A stretch of DNA of 64,000 nt from Brasenia schreberi. Taxonomy: Eukaryota; Streptophyta; Magnoliopsida; Nymphaeales; Cabombaceae. The stretch is taken from contig JAYKKT010000090.1 in NCBI GenBank assembly GCA_036023115.1, positions 30,855,001 through 30,919,000 of the forward strand, written 5' to 3'. The notes beneath the pieces are model-generated. The model saw nothing but the letters and a program-made list of their open reading frames with translations. It was not told the origin of the DNA and searched no databases. Made by a program: the position numbers and the translations under genes. Of this stretch, positions 1-10,782 are shown in pieces (position 1 is the stretch's first letter; every line of letters starts with the position of its first letter).

Positions 1-607
1 AATACCTAAGGTCAATTTTTCAAAGTGATGGAAGAATTGATGGAGATGTTACACATAAAATTAATGCTGGTTGGTTAAAATGGAGAGGAGCATCAGTTAT
101 TCTTTGTGATAAGAAAATACCATTAAAATTAAAAGGTAAATATTATAGAGCAGCAATTAGGGCTGCCATGTTTTATGGTTCTGAGTGTTGGGTAGTTAAT
201 CATCAACATGTACAAAAGATGTCTGTGACAGAAATGAAGATGTTGAGATGGATGAGTGGTCATACAAGAAAAGACCGTATACATAATGAGGTTATTAGAA
301 ACAAATTAGGAGTGGCACCAATAGAGGATAAAATGAGAGAACATCGTTTAAGATGGTTTGAACATATAGAAAGAAGATCAAAAGAAGAACCTGTAAGAAG
401 GTTAGAAAAACTAAATTTGGAAGGTATTAAAAGAGGTAGAGGACGATCACAAAAGTGTTGGAAAGAAACAATAAAGAATGATCTAGCTTATTGGGAGTTA
501 ACTGCTAACATGGCACACGATAGGGATCTGTGGAAACAAAGAATCCATGTAGCCGACCCCGTCTAGTATGGGAAAAGGCTTAGTTGTAGTTGTTGTTGTT
601 GTTGTTG
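1..607 (+). pseudogene. RTE-clade LINE, 3' part (copy 1)
   Basis: This is the 3' end of a non-LTR retrotransposon whose 5' part lies outside the window. The open stretch 168-566 encodes the C-terminal region after the reverse transcriptase (starting MFYGSECW, with RMSGH-like and RLRWFEHIERR segments). It matches, residue by residue with few changes, the ends of the LINEs at 10668-13934 and 53967-57192. After the stop, a short 3' UTR with GCCGACCCCGTCTAGTATGG leads into a TTG-repeat tail, the usual 3' end of plant RTE LINEs. The upstream frame is not continuous with it from base 1 as far as I can read, so this copy is probably dead. No TSD can be tested. Confidence 0.85.
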
Positions 608-1936
608 GTTATTAAAACTACAACGCATGAAGGAAATACCTTTTAAAATGATAAAAATGTGAAGAAAAACCTTACCTAAACTGAATCTCTGAGGTACTTC
701 CGATATACCTGGAATACCCTGAGCCAAAAAGGGTGATTGTCTGAGCTCCCATCTCTTCCGAGAGAACCATTCAGTGAATGACCGTGTCTCTTTGGCGAAA
801 GAGTTTGCTTTTCGAAGAAGACAATGACAAAGAGTTGTCTCTTATGAAAGAATGATAAAAAAGTTATTATGTTTGTGGCTTGGTTGTGCATGTATAAGAT
901 GAACCAAATATTCTTCTTGTATCTTAAAGGTGATTTTTGAGGTCAATTGCATCTGTAGAATAAATATTAACAACCAAATAAGCAAGCATATGCATCGTCT
1001 AATCCTCAACGAGTCAGCAGTTCAGTTCATGAAATAAACGTGAGTGTGCTGCGATGTGAGTCAAATGCAGCTAAAACAAACTTGAAACAGCTGGGAGGTG
1101 AGTCAAATGCAGCTGACCTAGGAGGGCTCTGTTCCTTTACCATCCCTTCTAAAATAGGAAGAAGTGAACTCATACGCATCATCACGGGTAACTCCTCCAC
1201 TGCCCATAAGATCTCATGTAATAATAAGTGATGCACATGTTCTTACAAGCATCACAAATGTAAGCATGATTCAGCTGTGATCTTATGGCCTATGTTGCAG
1301 AGGAACGGATCTAGACAGCCGTTTCCCATTTCAAATATGTAAATATAGTTCACTAGAGACCATTAATTTGAGTAAATATAGTTCGACCATTAATTTCTCC
1401 TCTTTAGGCAATCAGTGCAAGGTGTGATGAATATGTAAATATAGTTCGCCTCCTCTCATCGTTGGTCTTAAATTAGCTTTAGATTCATCCAACAATTCCC
1501 GTTGTTTCATCATTTGCTTGAACATTTTACAATATCCATTAACAATTGACAATCACAAGTTAACTAACTTAAGCAAGGTCTTTCAGCAACTTATGTTACA
1601 GGGTGAGAAACAAAAAGAAATGCACTTTGATGAAGACATGCATAATGCATTCAGATATCTACAACGGGAGATCTTTTCCTTGCACCGCTCCTCGAGTGTC
1701 AAGAAGTGGGAGGGGGTCTTCGTATCTTATGGGCAGTTGAAATTCCTGAGCATGAAGTCCGTGGATAAGCTGAAATCCTCAATGTAGGCCATGGAGTAAG
1801 GATCTTATATCACCTTAATGTTTTAAGCTGTGTTTTCCAATTACAAGCCTCTCAAGTGTGAAGAAAGTTTCTTCAGGTGATAAATAAAGAAATAAACATC
1901 TCATATTAAAATAATCAACAGCGATGCGTGTATATA
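608..1936. other. Intergenic, no supported gene
   Basis: Only short open frames without recognisable domains occur here. Two small direct repeats are visible: GTGAGTCAAATGCAGCT at 1055 and again at 1099, and GTAAATATAGTTC-like units near 1340, 1373 and 1435. On the minus strand 1650-1790 reads as a short open segment, but I cannot tie it to a family. Confidence 0.5.
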
Positions 1937-2138
1937 TCACGAGCTGACGTGAAAGAACCAAAGAAGCACAAGGCAGATGGTGATTGCAACCATGACAAAG
2001 GTGCAAAAGAGTTGATGACTCCATCTTTGGTCTGGCCTTGCACCCACTAAATCTCTTCCATTGTTCCATTCTAACATGAACTTCCTGTCTCCGGTCCCAG
2101 AAAGATTTTTGGCATCCAAACCGCAAATTTCGCAATTC
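1937..2138 (-). pseudogene. Possible last exon of a RING-CH (RINGv)-like membrane protein
   Basis: The minus strand has a splice-acceptor-like CAG at 2141-2139, followed by an open segment beginning N-CEICG and ending at a TGA at 1939-1937. The order of features is a CxxC pair, then FMLEWNNGRD, then a hydrophobic stretch of about 18 residues (FVMVAITICLVLLWFFHV) just before the stop. Plant RING-CH proteins often end this way: a CEIC motif, an EWN segment and a C-terminal membrane anchor. This is recognition from memory, not a search. I found no RING-CH finger exon upstream between 2139 and 6580, so it may be a gene fragment or a gene whose other exons I missed. It could be coincidence. Confidence 0.35.
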
Positions 2139-2206
2139 CTGCTTGAAGGAATCGATAACTTTGTTCAATATATTTCAGAAACATTCTCACGTTAATGTTT
2201 TTCTTC

Positions 2207-2308
2207 ATCTAAATTTCGAGCTAAGTGAATGCCATTTTACTGTATAAAATGGAACTTATCTAAATTTTGAGCTAAGTGAATGCCATTTTACTGTATAAAA
2301 TGGAAGCC
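2207..2308. repeat. Two-copy tandem repeat, 51-bp unit
   Basis: Two adjacent units share ATCTAAATTT, GAGCTAAGTGAATGCC and TTTTACTGTATAAAATGGAA, with only a C/T difference and a diverged last few bases. It is noncoding. Confidence 0.9.
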
Positions 2309-3108
2309 AGATCATTGTAATTGCTTTTCTGGGGAGAAAAGGTTGAAGGGCTACCTCGAATTGAACTAGAATGGACCTACGTATGTTTATAGTTCACATG
2401 AACGAAAGATACTTGAATAAATCTGAATTAGCTAGGTGTATCATAAGAAAAGGATTCAAAAGAAGTGCCAGGTATGCTCTAATTTAGGCACCTAACATAC
2501 ATTTAGTTATAAATCTGGGTCCGTATCAGAAACAATCTTAGAAACGAAGAAGAAAGAGAGGAACAATCACATGCAAAAACAAATGGAATAAACCACAAGA
2601 TAAGATCTTACGTTGTTCCGAGACTACTGCATTGGAAGATCTTGTACGAGTGCCACTTCATACATCAAGGCCATTACATTGATACACTATTTAGATCAGG
2701 TATGCGCAGCTCCATTCGGATTCGATGCAGCCAGAAATTCGACAGAAATGTATAGTAATGAATGGTTTGCCCATACTTATTGGTGTAGGTGAAGAAAGAA
2801 AAGGAAGAGACAGAGAAAGAAGAGAAGGAATCAAACACAATATAGGGTTCTATATATATTTGGTGCTGCAAGAATAATACAAGATCAGTTTTCACACAAG
2901 ATGGAGAGAGGATGAGCATTGCTATTTTTTGTTATCATAAGCTTTTAAGAAAATTCTGAATATTATGAGATTAGCGCATCTTTCTTTAGAAGCATAAATT
3001 ACATTTTATCTTGTTCCATTGTAAAATCGAGGGCGAATGGAAGGACGATAACCCGAATCAGAACCAAGATGGCATACCCTGCACTGCTACTCCAGTACCC
3101 TATATCTA

Positions 3109-3300
3109 ATAATATTACATCCTAACAAATCTACACAAATTTCAACCATTTAATTTGAAAATTTGATAGTTCATATTTAAATTTTAAAAACAAAAACATA
3201 TTTTTATTTTTACGAGGTATAATTAGTTTAAAAAGTAACTTCTTATCTTTTAAATTTAAATCTTAAGCATTTGTCTTTCAAATTAAATGGTTGATATAAT
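3109..3300. repeat. Degenerate MITE-like fragment related to the 63.5-kb fold-back element
   Basis: The stretch has AACAAATCT-ACACAAATTTCAACCATTT at one side and AAATTAAATGGTTGATAT at the other. These are inverted relative to each other and match the arms of the fold-back element at 63441-63836 (CTAAACAAATTTCAACCATT). The middle is AT-rich in both. It is too diverged to set exact ends. Confidence 0.35.
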
Positions 3301-3679
3301 TACTTAAAAAACATACAATATTTATTGACACAATAGTTCTTATAGCCAACTTCATATTCTTTAAGATTTGTTTGACCAGCTTAAACAACTACAGGACACA
3401 GGACAACAACACGTTTCATCTGTGTATTGATTTTGTTTGTAGTTCCATTGACTCGCCTGCAGTTCAATATTAATATAACCGCTTGATATTTCTTTTTTAT
3501 TAGCAATTTTTTTTTTTATTAGGTCTTTCCCTCTTAAGATTCTTTTGTTACTGTGCCATGCATACGAGTAACGGAAAGAGATTGAAACTTGGAATCTTGC
3601 GTTTCAACTAATAGAAGATTATTAGTTGAATATTAACAGAAATTTTATTATCTCTTTAATATAGAACTGTTCAAAGAGC

Positions 3680-3890
3680 ATAGAGAGCAATAGCTCACCT
3701 CGCTGCGGGATAGACTCCTAAGTTGAAGTTCATGAGTTCAATACCCGAGGCCTGCATTTGGCTTCAGCTTCCCCACTGTACCAAAATGAGGGGAAAAAGG
3801 AAGTGCTCAGGAACCATTGATACCCTTCATCGGAAAACTCGCCTCCTTGATGACTTAAAGTTTGTATCTGTGTATCTGTGACGTCCCGAA
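3680..3890 (+). mobile_element. Possible tRNA-derived SINE
   Basis: The stretch contains a box-A-like TAGCTCACCTCG near 3691, followed about 45 bases later by a box-B-like GAGTTCAATACCC, and then an unrelated body ending near TGTATCTGTGTATCTGTGACG. The box spacing suits an internal RNA polymerase III promoter. No clear TSD or A tail was found, and box B departs from consensus. Confidence 0.3.
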
Positions 3891-5506
3891 TGAGAGAACG
3901 AAAATGACAGACTCAGATTGTTAGCAGGCAGCGGATGGTAAATCAATTATATTCATCAAATTTATTGGTTTGTTGCCTCAGAGCAAAATTTTAGAAAACA
4001 ATCATTGGAACGCTGAAAAGGAGGCTGATCTGCACTACCAAAATTACTTATCAGGCATGTAAAAGTGGTGGAGTTAGCGGAGAAGAATCATACATTGCTT
4101 AATATCCTACCTTAAATCGTGGCCATCGAGCTGCATTAATCTGGATTTTAGGACCAACAAAGATCCTCGCAGCATATTAATTGACATCAACAATTACACT
4201 ACGCTTTAATTTCATCTTAAGCTTCCCTACTAATTATGTAAAAGGTTGCCTAATCTCAACCATGGATTTCTAGCTAGTTTTATATTAAATGAGTTCCGGA
4301 GCAGCACAAAGACTACAATACTTTATGAAGCAGTATGTGGGGGAATTAGTTTTTCCTGCAACGTTAATGGTTGAAATAAAGAGTGAAGGTGTGAGAATCA
4401 TATGATAAACACTCCAAAAGCAAGAGAAAAATTTAAGGCCTTAGAAGCATTTAAAGAAAACAATAACATAGGATTTTGCTTTGGGAGTTAAACGTTGGAA
4501 GCAAGATCAAGCACCAAAGTCAATGAAACTGACTCCACTTAGTGATCTCTGTTTTGGTTTTGGTTTTAGATTATATAGCACAGTTACAAACAATGGCGAA
4601 CCTCAACCTACTTTAGGGTGAGGTTCGTCTCACTTGAAATCTGAAAATTTTGTAGGTCTTTCACTTTATACCGGAAAACACAAGTGGTTTGTGGACTTGA
4701 AATAAAAGTATATCTCGAAATACAAGTGCACGTCACCCAAAAAGAAATTTTGGGTCCTCCATAAGTTACAAGCTACTTTTTGTTTTTATCCTACAAAAAC
4801 TCATCTTATTTGGCTTGAATTTGATCAATATTCATATATGTTAGTGTTCTACTCCCAATAAATGGACTGACCTATGTTCTGAAATCGCAGGTAGATGATA
4901 CGTCACCATGCTTAAAAGAGCTTCCCACGAGATGCGAAGAAAAAAGGGTTAAGTTAAGCATAATTGAAGGATACCGATCATTTACGTAATATGCTAATTC
5001 AGTATTGGATAGTTTCTCGGTTCAATCCTGCAGGCCACGTAGTAGACGACTTCATCTAGCTGGAAGCTTTGAGAAAATTACATAATATCATTATGTGTGT
5101 TTATATATATATAGAGAGAGAGATTGGATGCGATCAACCTCTCAAACTTTACTCATTCTCACCTATAACTTTTAAAAGGTATATTTATATATATACATAA
5201 ATATATATAGTTTTGAAAGAATTGGAAAGTAGATCCACAAATGCTCTTTTGATCTTTTTAGATTGTGAATTTTGATTATTGTATAATAGTTTGATATAGA
5301 ATGATGAAATTCTATGTTAAACTTCTAAAGTTGAACAGTATTTCCCTGACATTGCCACCACTAATATCCAGATGACGGACACCTCATTGCTCTTGCTTTA
5401 CGATTCTCCAACACCCAAATGATTACATTTTGCCCCACTTCAAAGTTGTAGTCCAAAGTGCCTCCTTCACAACCCCCATCGAATCTTATGATGCAATGTA
5501 GACTGC

Positions 5507-5523
5507 ATCTCTCTCTCTCTTTC

Positions 5524-5556
<33 letters not shown>

Positions 5557-5558
5557 TT
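5507..5558. repeat. CT/CA microsatellite
   Basis: A run of CTCTCT with a few interruptions grades into CACACACACGCACACACA. On the minus strand it reads as an artefactual Arg-Glu repeat. Confidence 0.9.
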
Positions 5559-6586
5559 GTTTTCTCTTCCTCTTCTTTCACTCTCTTGTTCTTTTCTATA
5601 CTCTCTTTAACGTGGTATGATCTCCCAACCCACTCTGTTTTTCTTCTCTTGGTCTCTACATCGTGGCTGGAATATTGAATTCAAATGCTAAATACAAAAA
5701 ACAACGCTAAGAATAAAAGAGAATACTTAATCAGATCATCACCCTTGGTTTGCCAAAAAAGTTGATTTCAAAGAAGCGAAATAAAATGAAATATTTCTGT
5801 CAAATAATTGCCTTCAAGTTGTTTCAAAATCGATTATTGTGTTCAAAATAGAAAAACGAAGACAAAGAAAAAAGGACTTAACTGATTTTCTAATGTTCAA
5901 ATAACCGATGATTTCTTCGACTTGTTAAAAAATAAGGGACGTTTTTTATTAACCGATTATCCTAATGTTCACATGTTATCTCCTGGAATAAGTGGATAAG
6001 TCGAAGAAATCACAGCAGAGATTGTCTTCTATTTCTTCTCAAAGCATCAGTTATCAACAAGGGAACTATTGAAGCATAGATTGGTAATACTATAAAAATT
6101 CATAAGAAATACAGTTATTCTGAATGACAAATGCACCTTCGTGGAATCCAACTCATATGAACTACGTAGATCTGCTTCTCATAAAACTCGGGACATACAA
6201 AAGTAGTTTCACTTTTCACACGTCTCTGAAAGTTTCTGCTAACTGTGGTGGTGATGTATTTACTAACCTTCTGTTTTTAAAAGTAGTAGTTAATGATAGG
6301 GAAATATGTATATAAGGGTACTCTATGCTAGAACAAGATGAGAAACACCCGTAGATTAATTTCCACGTGCCTGAACAGACCTACTCCACAGCTGAGCTTG
6401 GCCTGCTCGTGGCTTGCTTTGTTTGCTTTGTGGCTGTCTTGTCTCAGCTAGTCTAGCCATCTAAGATAAGATGAACAAGAGAAACCTGATCAAATTTGAA
6501 AATTAAATTTTAATAGGATTTTAATAGAAAAAACTTAAATTACTTTCACTTCTGGCATATTCACGCCAATCACTGACGGTGCATGT

Positions 6587-6928
6587 TGTTGGTTTTATGC
6601 TTCAATCTGCACTTTTACTAATCACAGAAAGACAAAATACAGATGACACAGCACAAGGGTGTGCTGTTCGGCACACCCTAGCCACCAGCCCTCTTTTACG
6701 TTAACTTTCCTACTAACCCTAATGACCCTATTTATATTACTAACCTAACTTAAAAGACTTAAACACCCCTAATAAGTTACTGATAAATCACGGTTCCTAA
6801 TGGATCAAGAACTGATTCATTACGATCCGTATTACATATAACCCAAGATACATTATGTTCTACCCTATGAATGTACATACGACTGAATAGAAACATCCAT
6901 TAATCAAGATTAAACTTGATTTCCAACA
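6587..6928 (-). repeat. 3' LTR of copia A
   Basis: It starts TGTTGG and ends CCAACA on the plus strand. A polypurine tract lies just inside: CGCCCCCTCAAG from 6929, which is CTTGAGGGGGCG on the element strand. It differs from its partner at 15032-15356 by point changes and small indels, for example near 6650 and 6810-6830. Confidence 0.93.
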
Positions 6929-6989
6929 CGCCCCCTCAAGTTGAAGCTTGAAGACTTATAATTTTCAGTTGATGTAGAGCTTTCTGAAA

Positions 6990-7576
6990 TCCTCCTACTA
7001 AAGAAGGTTTTGTAAAATATTTGTCAATTGACCTTCTGAGCATACATGAACCAAATTGAAGATGTCTTGTGTAATCTTTTCTCGGATAAAATGACAATCT
7101 ATCTCAATATGCTTCGTTCGTTCATGAAAAACGGGATTTAAGACAATCTGGAGAGTTGTTTTGCTATCAGTATAAAAGGTAACTGGAGTATCAACTTTGA
7201 AGCCAATTTCTGCTAAGAGTGACAAAATTCATATTCCTTCACACATGCCCGAAGCAATAGCACGGTACTCTGCTTCTGCACTTGATCTGGATACAATTGA
7301 TTGTTTCTTACTTTTCCAAGCTACAATGTTGCCTCCTAAACATACCACATACCTAGTAGTCGATTTTCTATCTGTTTTTTACCCTGCCGAGTCAACATCC
7401 GAATATATCTTTAGGTCAAGGGATGAATTCGAAGTGTATAACAAACCATGAGTTATTGTAAACTTCAAGTATCTGATGATATGGAAAACTGTACTCATAT
7501 GATGTTTGGAGGGACTGTGCATCCATCTACTCATAGTCAACAGCAAAACTGATATCCGGATGTCTAATAGTGACAT
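6990..7576 (-). pseudogene. Copia A RNase H region, broken
   Basis: Two open pieces (6998-7225 and 7379-7576) encode copia RNase H fragments. Visible segments are SDVDSAG near the start and FYTDSKTT and FHERTKHIEIDCHFIRE toward the end. The second is the strongly conserved C-terminal part of copia polyproteins. Frames are broken between 7225 and 7379 and again before the RT, so no intact enzyme can be made. Confidence 0.8.
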
Positions 7577-7591
7577 ATATTAGCTTCCCCA

Positions 7592-8524
7592 CTAATTTCT
7601 GGTACCTTCCAATATCCTCTCATATGGTTCTACATTATTATCATCTTCCTTGGAAGTCTCCATAGGAATTGAGCATACTCGACAGTCTTCCATTTTGGTT
7701 TCATTCAACAAGTCCAAAATATATTTTCTTTGACTTAAGAATAATGCATTGTTTTGATGAATCACCTCTATACCAAGGAAGTAGTTTAATCTACCCAAAT
7801 CTTTTAAGTCAAATAAACAATTAAGTCTTTTCTTTAACTCATTAATACCTGTTGTATCATCCCCTGTGATAATGATATCATCAACATACACCAGTAACAT
7901 AATATTTTTTTGAACTTGCTTGATAAATAGAGTATGATCGCTGATACATTGTTTAAAACCCAGAGTATTAATTACATCACCGAATTTCTCAAACCATGCC
8001 CGTGGAGATTGTTTCAATCCATAAATAGATTTCTTTAGTCTGCACACTTTACCTTGTTCCTGTCTATTAACGTATCCTAGTGGTAAATCCATATAAATGT
8101 CTTCCCTGAGATCACCCTGAAGAAATGCATTTTTCACGTTCAGTTGCCATAATCCCCAACCTTTATTGATTGTTAAGCTTAACAAGATTTTGATGGTGTT
8201 CATCTTTGCCACTAGAGAAAATGTCTCTGTGTAATCTATGCCATAGGACTGACTGTATCCTTTTGTAACTAATCTTGCCTTATATCTTTCTATAATCCCA
8301 CCAGCCTTATATTTTACAGAGAATACCCACTTACATCCTACAGTCTTTCTTCCTGATGGTAGGTTTGTCAATTCCCAAGTATGATTACGTACCAAGGCTG
8401 AAATTTTCTCTTCCATGGCTGCTTTCCATTCTAGATGTACTTTAGCTTCTTCATAGGTCCTTGGTATAAAAGTAATGATATTCCCTAGGATAATTAGAAA
8501 ATGATACAATTTTGTCAAATGCAT
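7592..8524 (-). pseudogene. Copia A reverse transcriptase
   Basis: This 310-codon open stretch encodes the copia reverse transcriptase that copies the element RNA. It has the entry block GCKWVFSVKYKAGG, then IERYKARLVTKGYSQ, then motif A WQLNVKNAFLQGDL, then KSIYGLKQSPRAWFEKF, then LLVYVDDIIITG with the YVDD catalytic pair, then GRLNYFLGIE. Motif A normally reads QLDVKNAFL. Here the catalytic aspartate codon is AAC (Asn) at about 8142, so polymerase activity should be lost. Frames upstream (8451-8672, 8703-8906) cover the linker to integrase and are broken. Confidence 0.88.
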
Positions 8525-8699
8525 ATTTTGCAGCTATGTGCTTCCCTTTTCTAATCGCAATAGGTAAGTCATCCATTTCTATATCTGAAGTGTGAGAGGT
8601 TATCTTAAGAGGAGGTGAATCTGATTCACATTGGGAATTTTGATCTCGGGTGACAATCTGATATGGAAGCACAATTCCTTGGCTTCCTCTATTATATAT

Positions 8700-9660
8700 T
8701 TGTCATTCCCTTGCGTTTTCATGAGTAGATATAATTTCAGTTGGAGGAAGTGGGATCACTTGAGTAGGCTGTACTGTTGGTGAAAGTTCTTCTTGCACTC
8801 CATAAAATGGTATGTCTTCATGAAAACTGACATCCATTGTAACATAAAACTTTTGTTTGGATGGATCATAACACTTATACCCCTTTTGAGTGGTTGAATA
8901 ACCCAAGAAGATGCACTTAATCGATCTTGCATCAAGTTTATCTCTAGCACCTTAATAAATATGGACAAAACACGTACAACCAAAGATTCTTGGTAACAGA
9001 TGGAATTGTTTTCTTGAAGAACATAGGGAGTGAAATGGTGTATCTCCATTGAGAATTCTGCTTGGCATATAATTTATAAGAAAGACTGTTGTTAAAACGG
9101 CTTCACCCCAGTAATATTTAGGTGCATTGCACCCAATTAAGAGGGTCCTCGCAACTTCTAAAATGTGTTGATTCTTTCTTTCAGCCACACCGTTCTGTTG
9201 AGGGGAGTAGGAACAAGAAGTCTGGTGCAAGATTCCTTGTTGTAGAAAATACAAGTGAAGGGATTGAGACATAAATTCTCCACCATTATCACTACGAATG
9301 ATTTTAATAGTACTCTGAAATTGAGTCTGTACAAACTGACAGTATACAGGAAGAATTTCTCTCACTTTATCTTTAGTTTTCATAAGATAAATCATAGTAA
9401 ATCTGGTGCAATCATCAATAAAAGACACAAAGTACTTGTATCCCTGCATAGAAGTTATAGAACATGGGTCCCAAATATCAGAATGCACAATATCAAAAGG
9501 AATGAAAGATCTTTCTTCATTTAAAGAAAAAGAAATGCGATGGTGTTTTGCCTTCTGGCAAGTTTCACAATTCAAATTCAAATCATTACAATCTCTAAAC
9601 TCTGGTAATAACATATTTATTTTAGAAAAAGGTAAGTGGCCTAACCGCTGGTGCCAATGA
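8700..9660 (-). pseudogene. Copia A integrase
   Basis: The main piece, 8952-9614, encodes the integrase that inserts the cDNA. Visible are a CETCQKAKHHR segment ending the zinc-binding head, HSDIWDP (first catalytic Asp), RSDNGGEF (second Asp) and QQNGVAERKNQHI (catalytic Glu), then WGEAVLTTVFLINYMPSR. All three acidic residues are present, but the frame is broken at both ends. The remainder, overlapping 8703-9049, has the conserved tail for a copia integrase (GYSTTQKGYKCYDP). Confidence 0.85.
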
Positions 9661-9922
9661 GGTAGATTTTCCTTCTGTCTCTCAGTAATAGTTGTCGATT
9701 GTAGTGCAGCTCCTTTATTGTCCTCGCAAAAGAGAGACCTCTTTTCATATTACCCTGACCAAAGATCTTCTCTGTCTTCAGTTGCTAAAAGACACATCCA
9801 GAGGAATCAAAGATTATACAATATTTTAAATCTTGTGTCATGACAAAGACAGATAATAGGTTTATTGATATGTTGGGGACATGTAAAACATTTTTTAGTG
9901 TGCCAAAAGATGTAATAATACT

Positions 9923-10650
9923 TCATTTTCTCACTATAGGACTAAGGGACCCATCTGCCAGTCTAATATTGATTTGTGCCTGTGTCAGTTCATAGTTATC
10001 AAATAACTCTCTTCGGTTGATCATGTGATCTATAGCACCAGAATCAATAATCCATATCCTTGAATAAGAAGAATTCGTATTATCCTGAGTCAGAAATGAG
10101 AATGAGTAGGCAATGGATACTTGTGAATCATTGTGCGAAGATGAAGAAGGCTGTTGCGGATCAGTTAAACGTGCATTTAATAATTCGATTTCCTTTTTCA
10201 TATCAGCGAAAGAAGTTGCATTATCCTCAATCTTTTGTTTTTCGTTTTGATCACTGCTGAAGTATGCTCTATTATTTCGATTCTGAAAATAGGTAGGTTT
10301 GTCAACTAACTCCCAGCATATTTCCTTGGTATGTCAGATGTCTGTCCAGATCTCCCTCTGCCTCTACCATAACCTCCTCTTTCTCGAGCAAATGGAGGAA
10401 CATAAGTGTTTTTTTTAACGAATGTTGAGGTCTTTGAATTGCCTTTGGTCTCTTTTTTCATAAGTTTTATGTCTTCTTCTCTAAGGAGAAGTGAGTATAC
10501 TGTACTCAAGGATAAGAGTTCTTCTCCGCTGAGAATGTTATTCTTTACAACTTCATACTCTGAGAAAATTCCCCATAGAAGATCAAACACTTTACGCTCT
10601 TCAAACTCCTCGTTCCTCTCTAGAGTGCAAACCTGATATTTTATCTTAGA
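9923..10650 (-). pseudogene. Copia A protease and 3' part of gag
   Basis: The stretch 9923-10201 contains the aspartic protease motif WIIDSGAIDHM, with the catalytic DSG intact. The stretch 10306-10590 encodes late gag (EEDIKLMKKETKG, then a basic RERGGYGRGRGRSGQ tract). The CCHC zinc knuckle expected between this tract and the protease is missing: the frame shifts around 10320-10345, and only a CWEL-like remnant appears in another frame. The LINE insertion at 10668 cuts gag just upstream. Confidence 0.75.
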
Positions 10651-10651
10651 A

Positions 10652-10667
10652 TATAGTTGTAGTTCTT
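10652..10667 (+). repeat. Left TSD of LINE copy 2
   Basis: TATAGTTGTAGTTCTT is repeated perfectly at 13935-13950. The 16-bp duplication marks target-primed insertion of the LINE into copia A. Confidence 0.95.
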
Positions 10668-10782
10668 AACTCCGCCCATGTAAGGGATCACCCTTGCATT
10701 GCCGGTCCCAAGCCCGAATAAAAGAGGAGGGTTGTGTTAGGCTTCCGACAGCCAGCGTAAAACTTCGTCGGATTTCTACAAC

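Larger units (their letters stand above)
2309..6581. other. Intergenic sequence, AT-rich
   Basis: No gene is supported. The stretch holds a MITE-like remnant (about 3109-3300), a SINE-like piece (about 3680-3890), a TA/GA microsatellite near 5106-5125 and a CT/CA microsatellite at 5507-5558. The remaining short open frames have no recognisable domain. Confidence 0.5.

Noticed and set aside
1518..1787. 89-codon plus-strand frame as a gene
   Set aside because: No domain, no homologous family recalled, and no conserved context.
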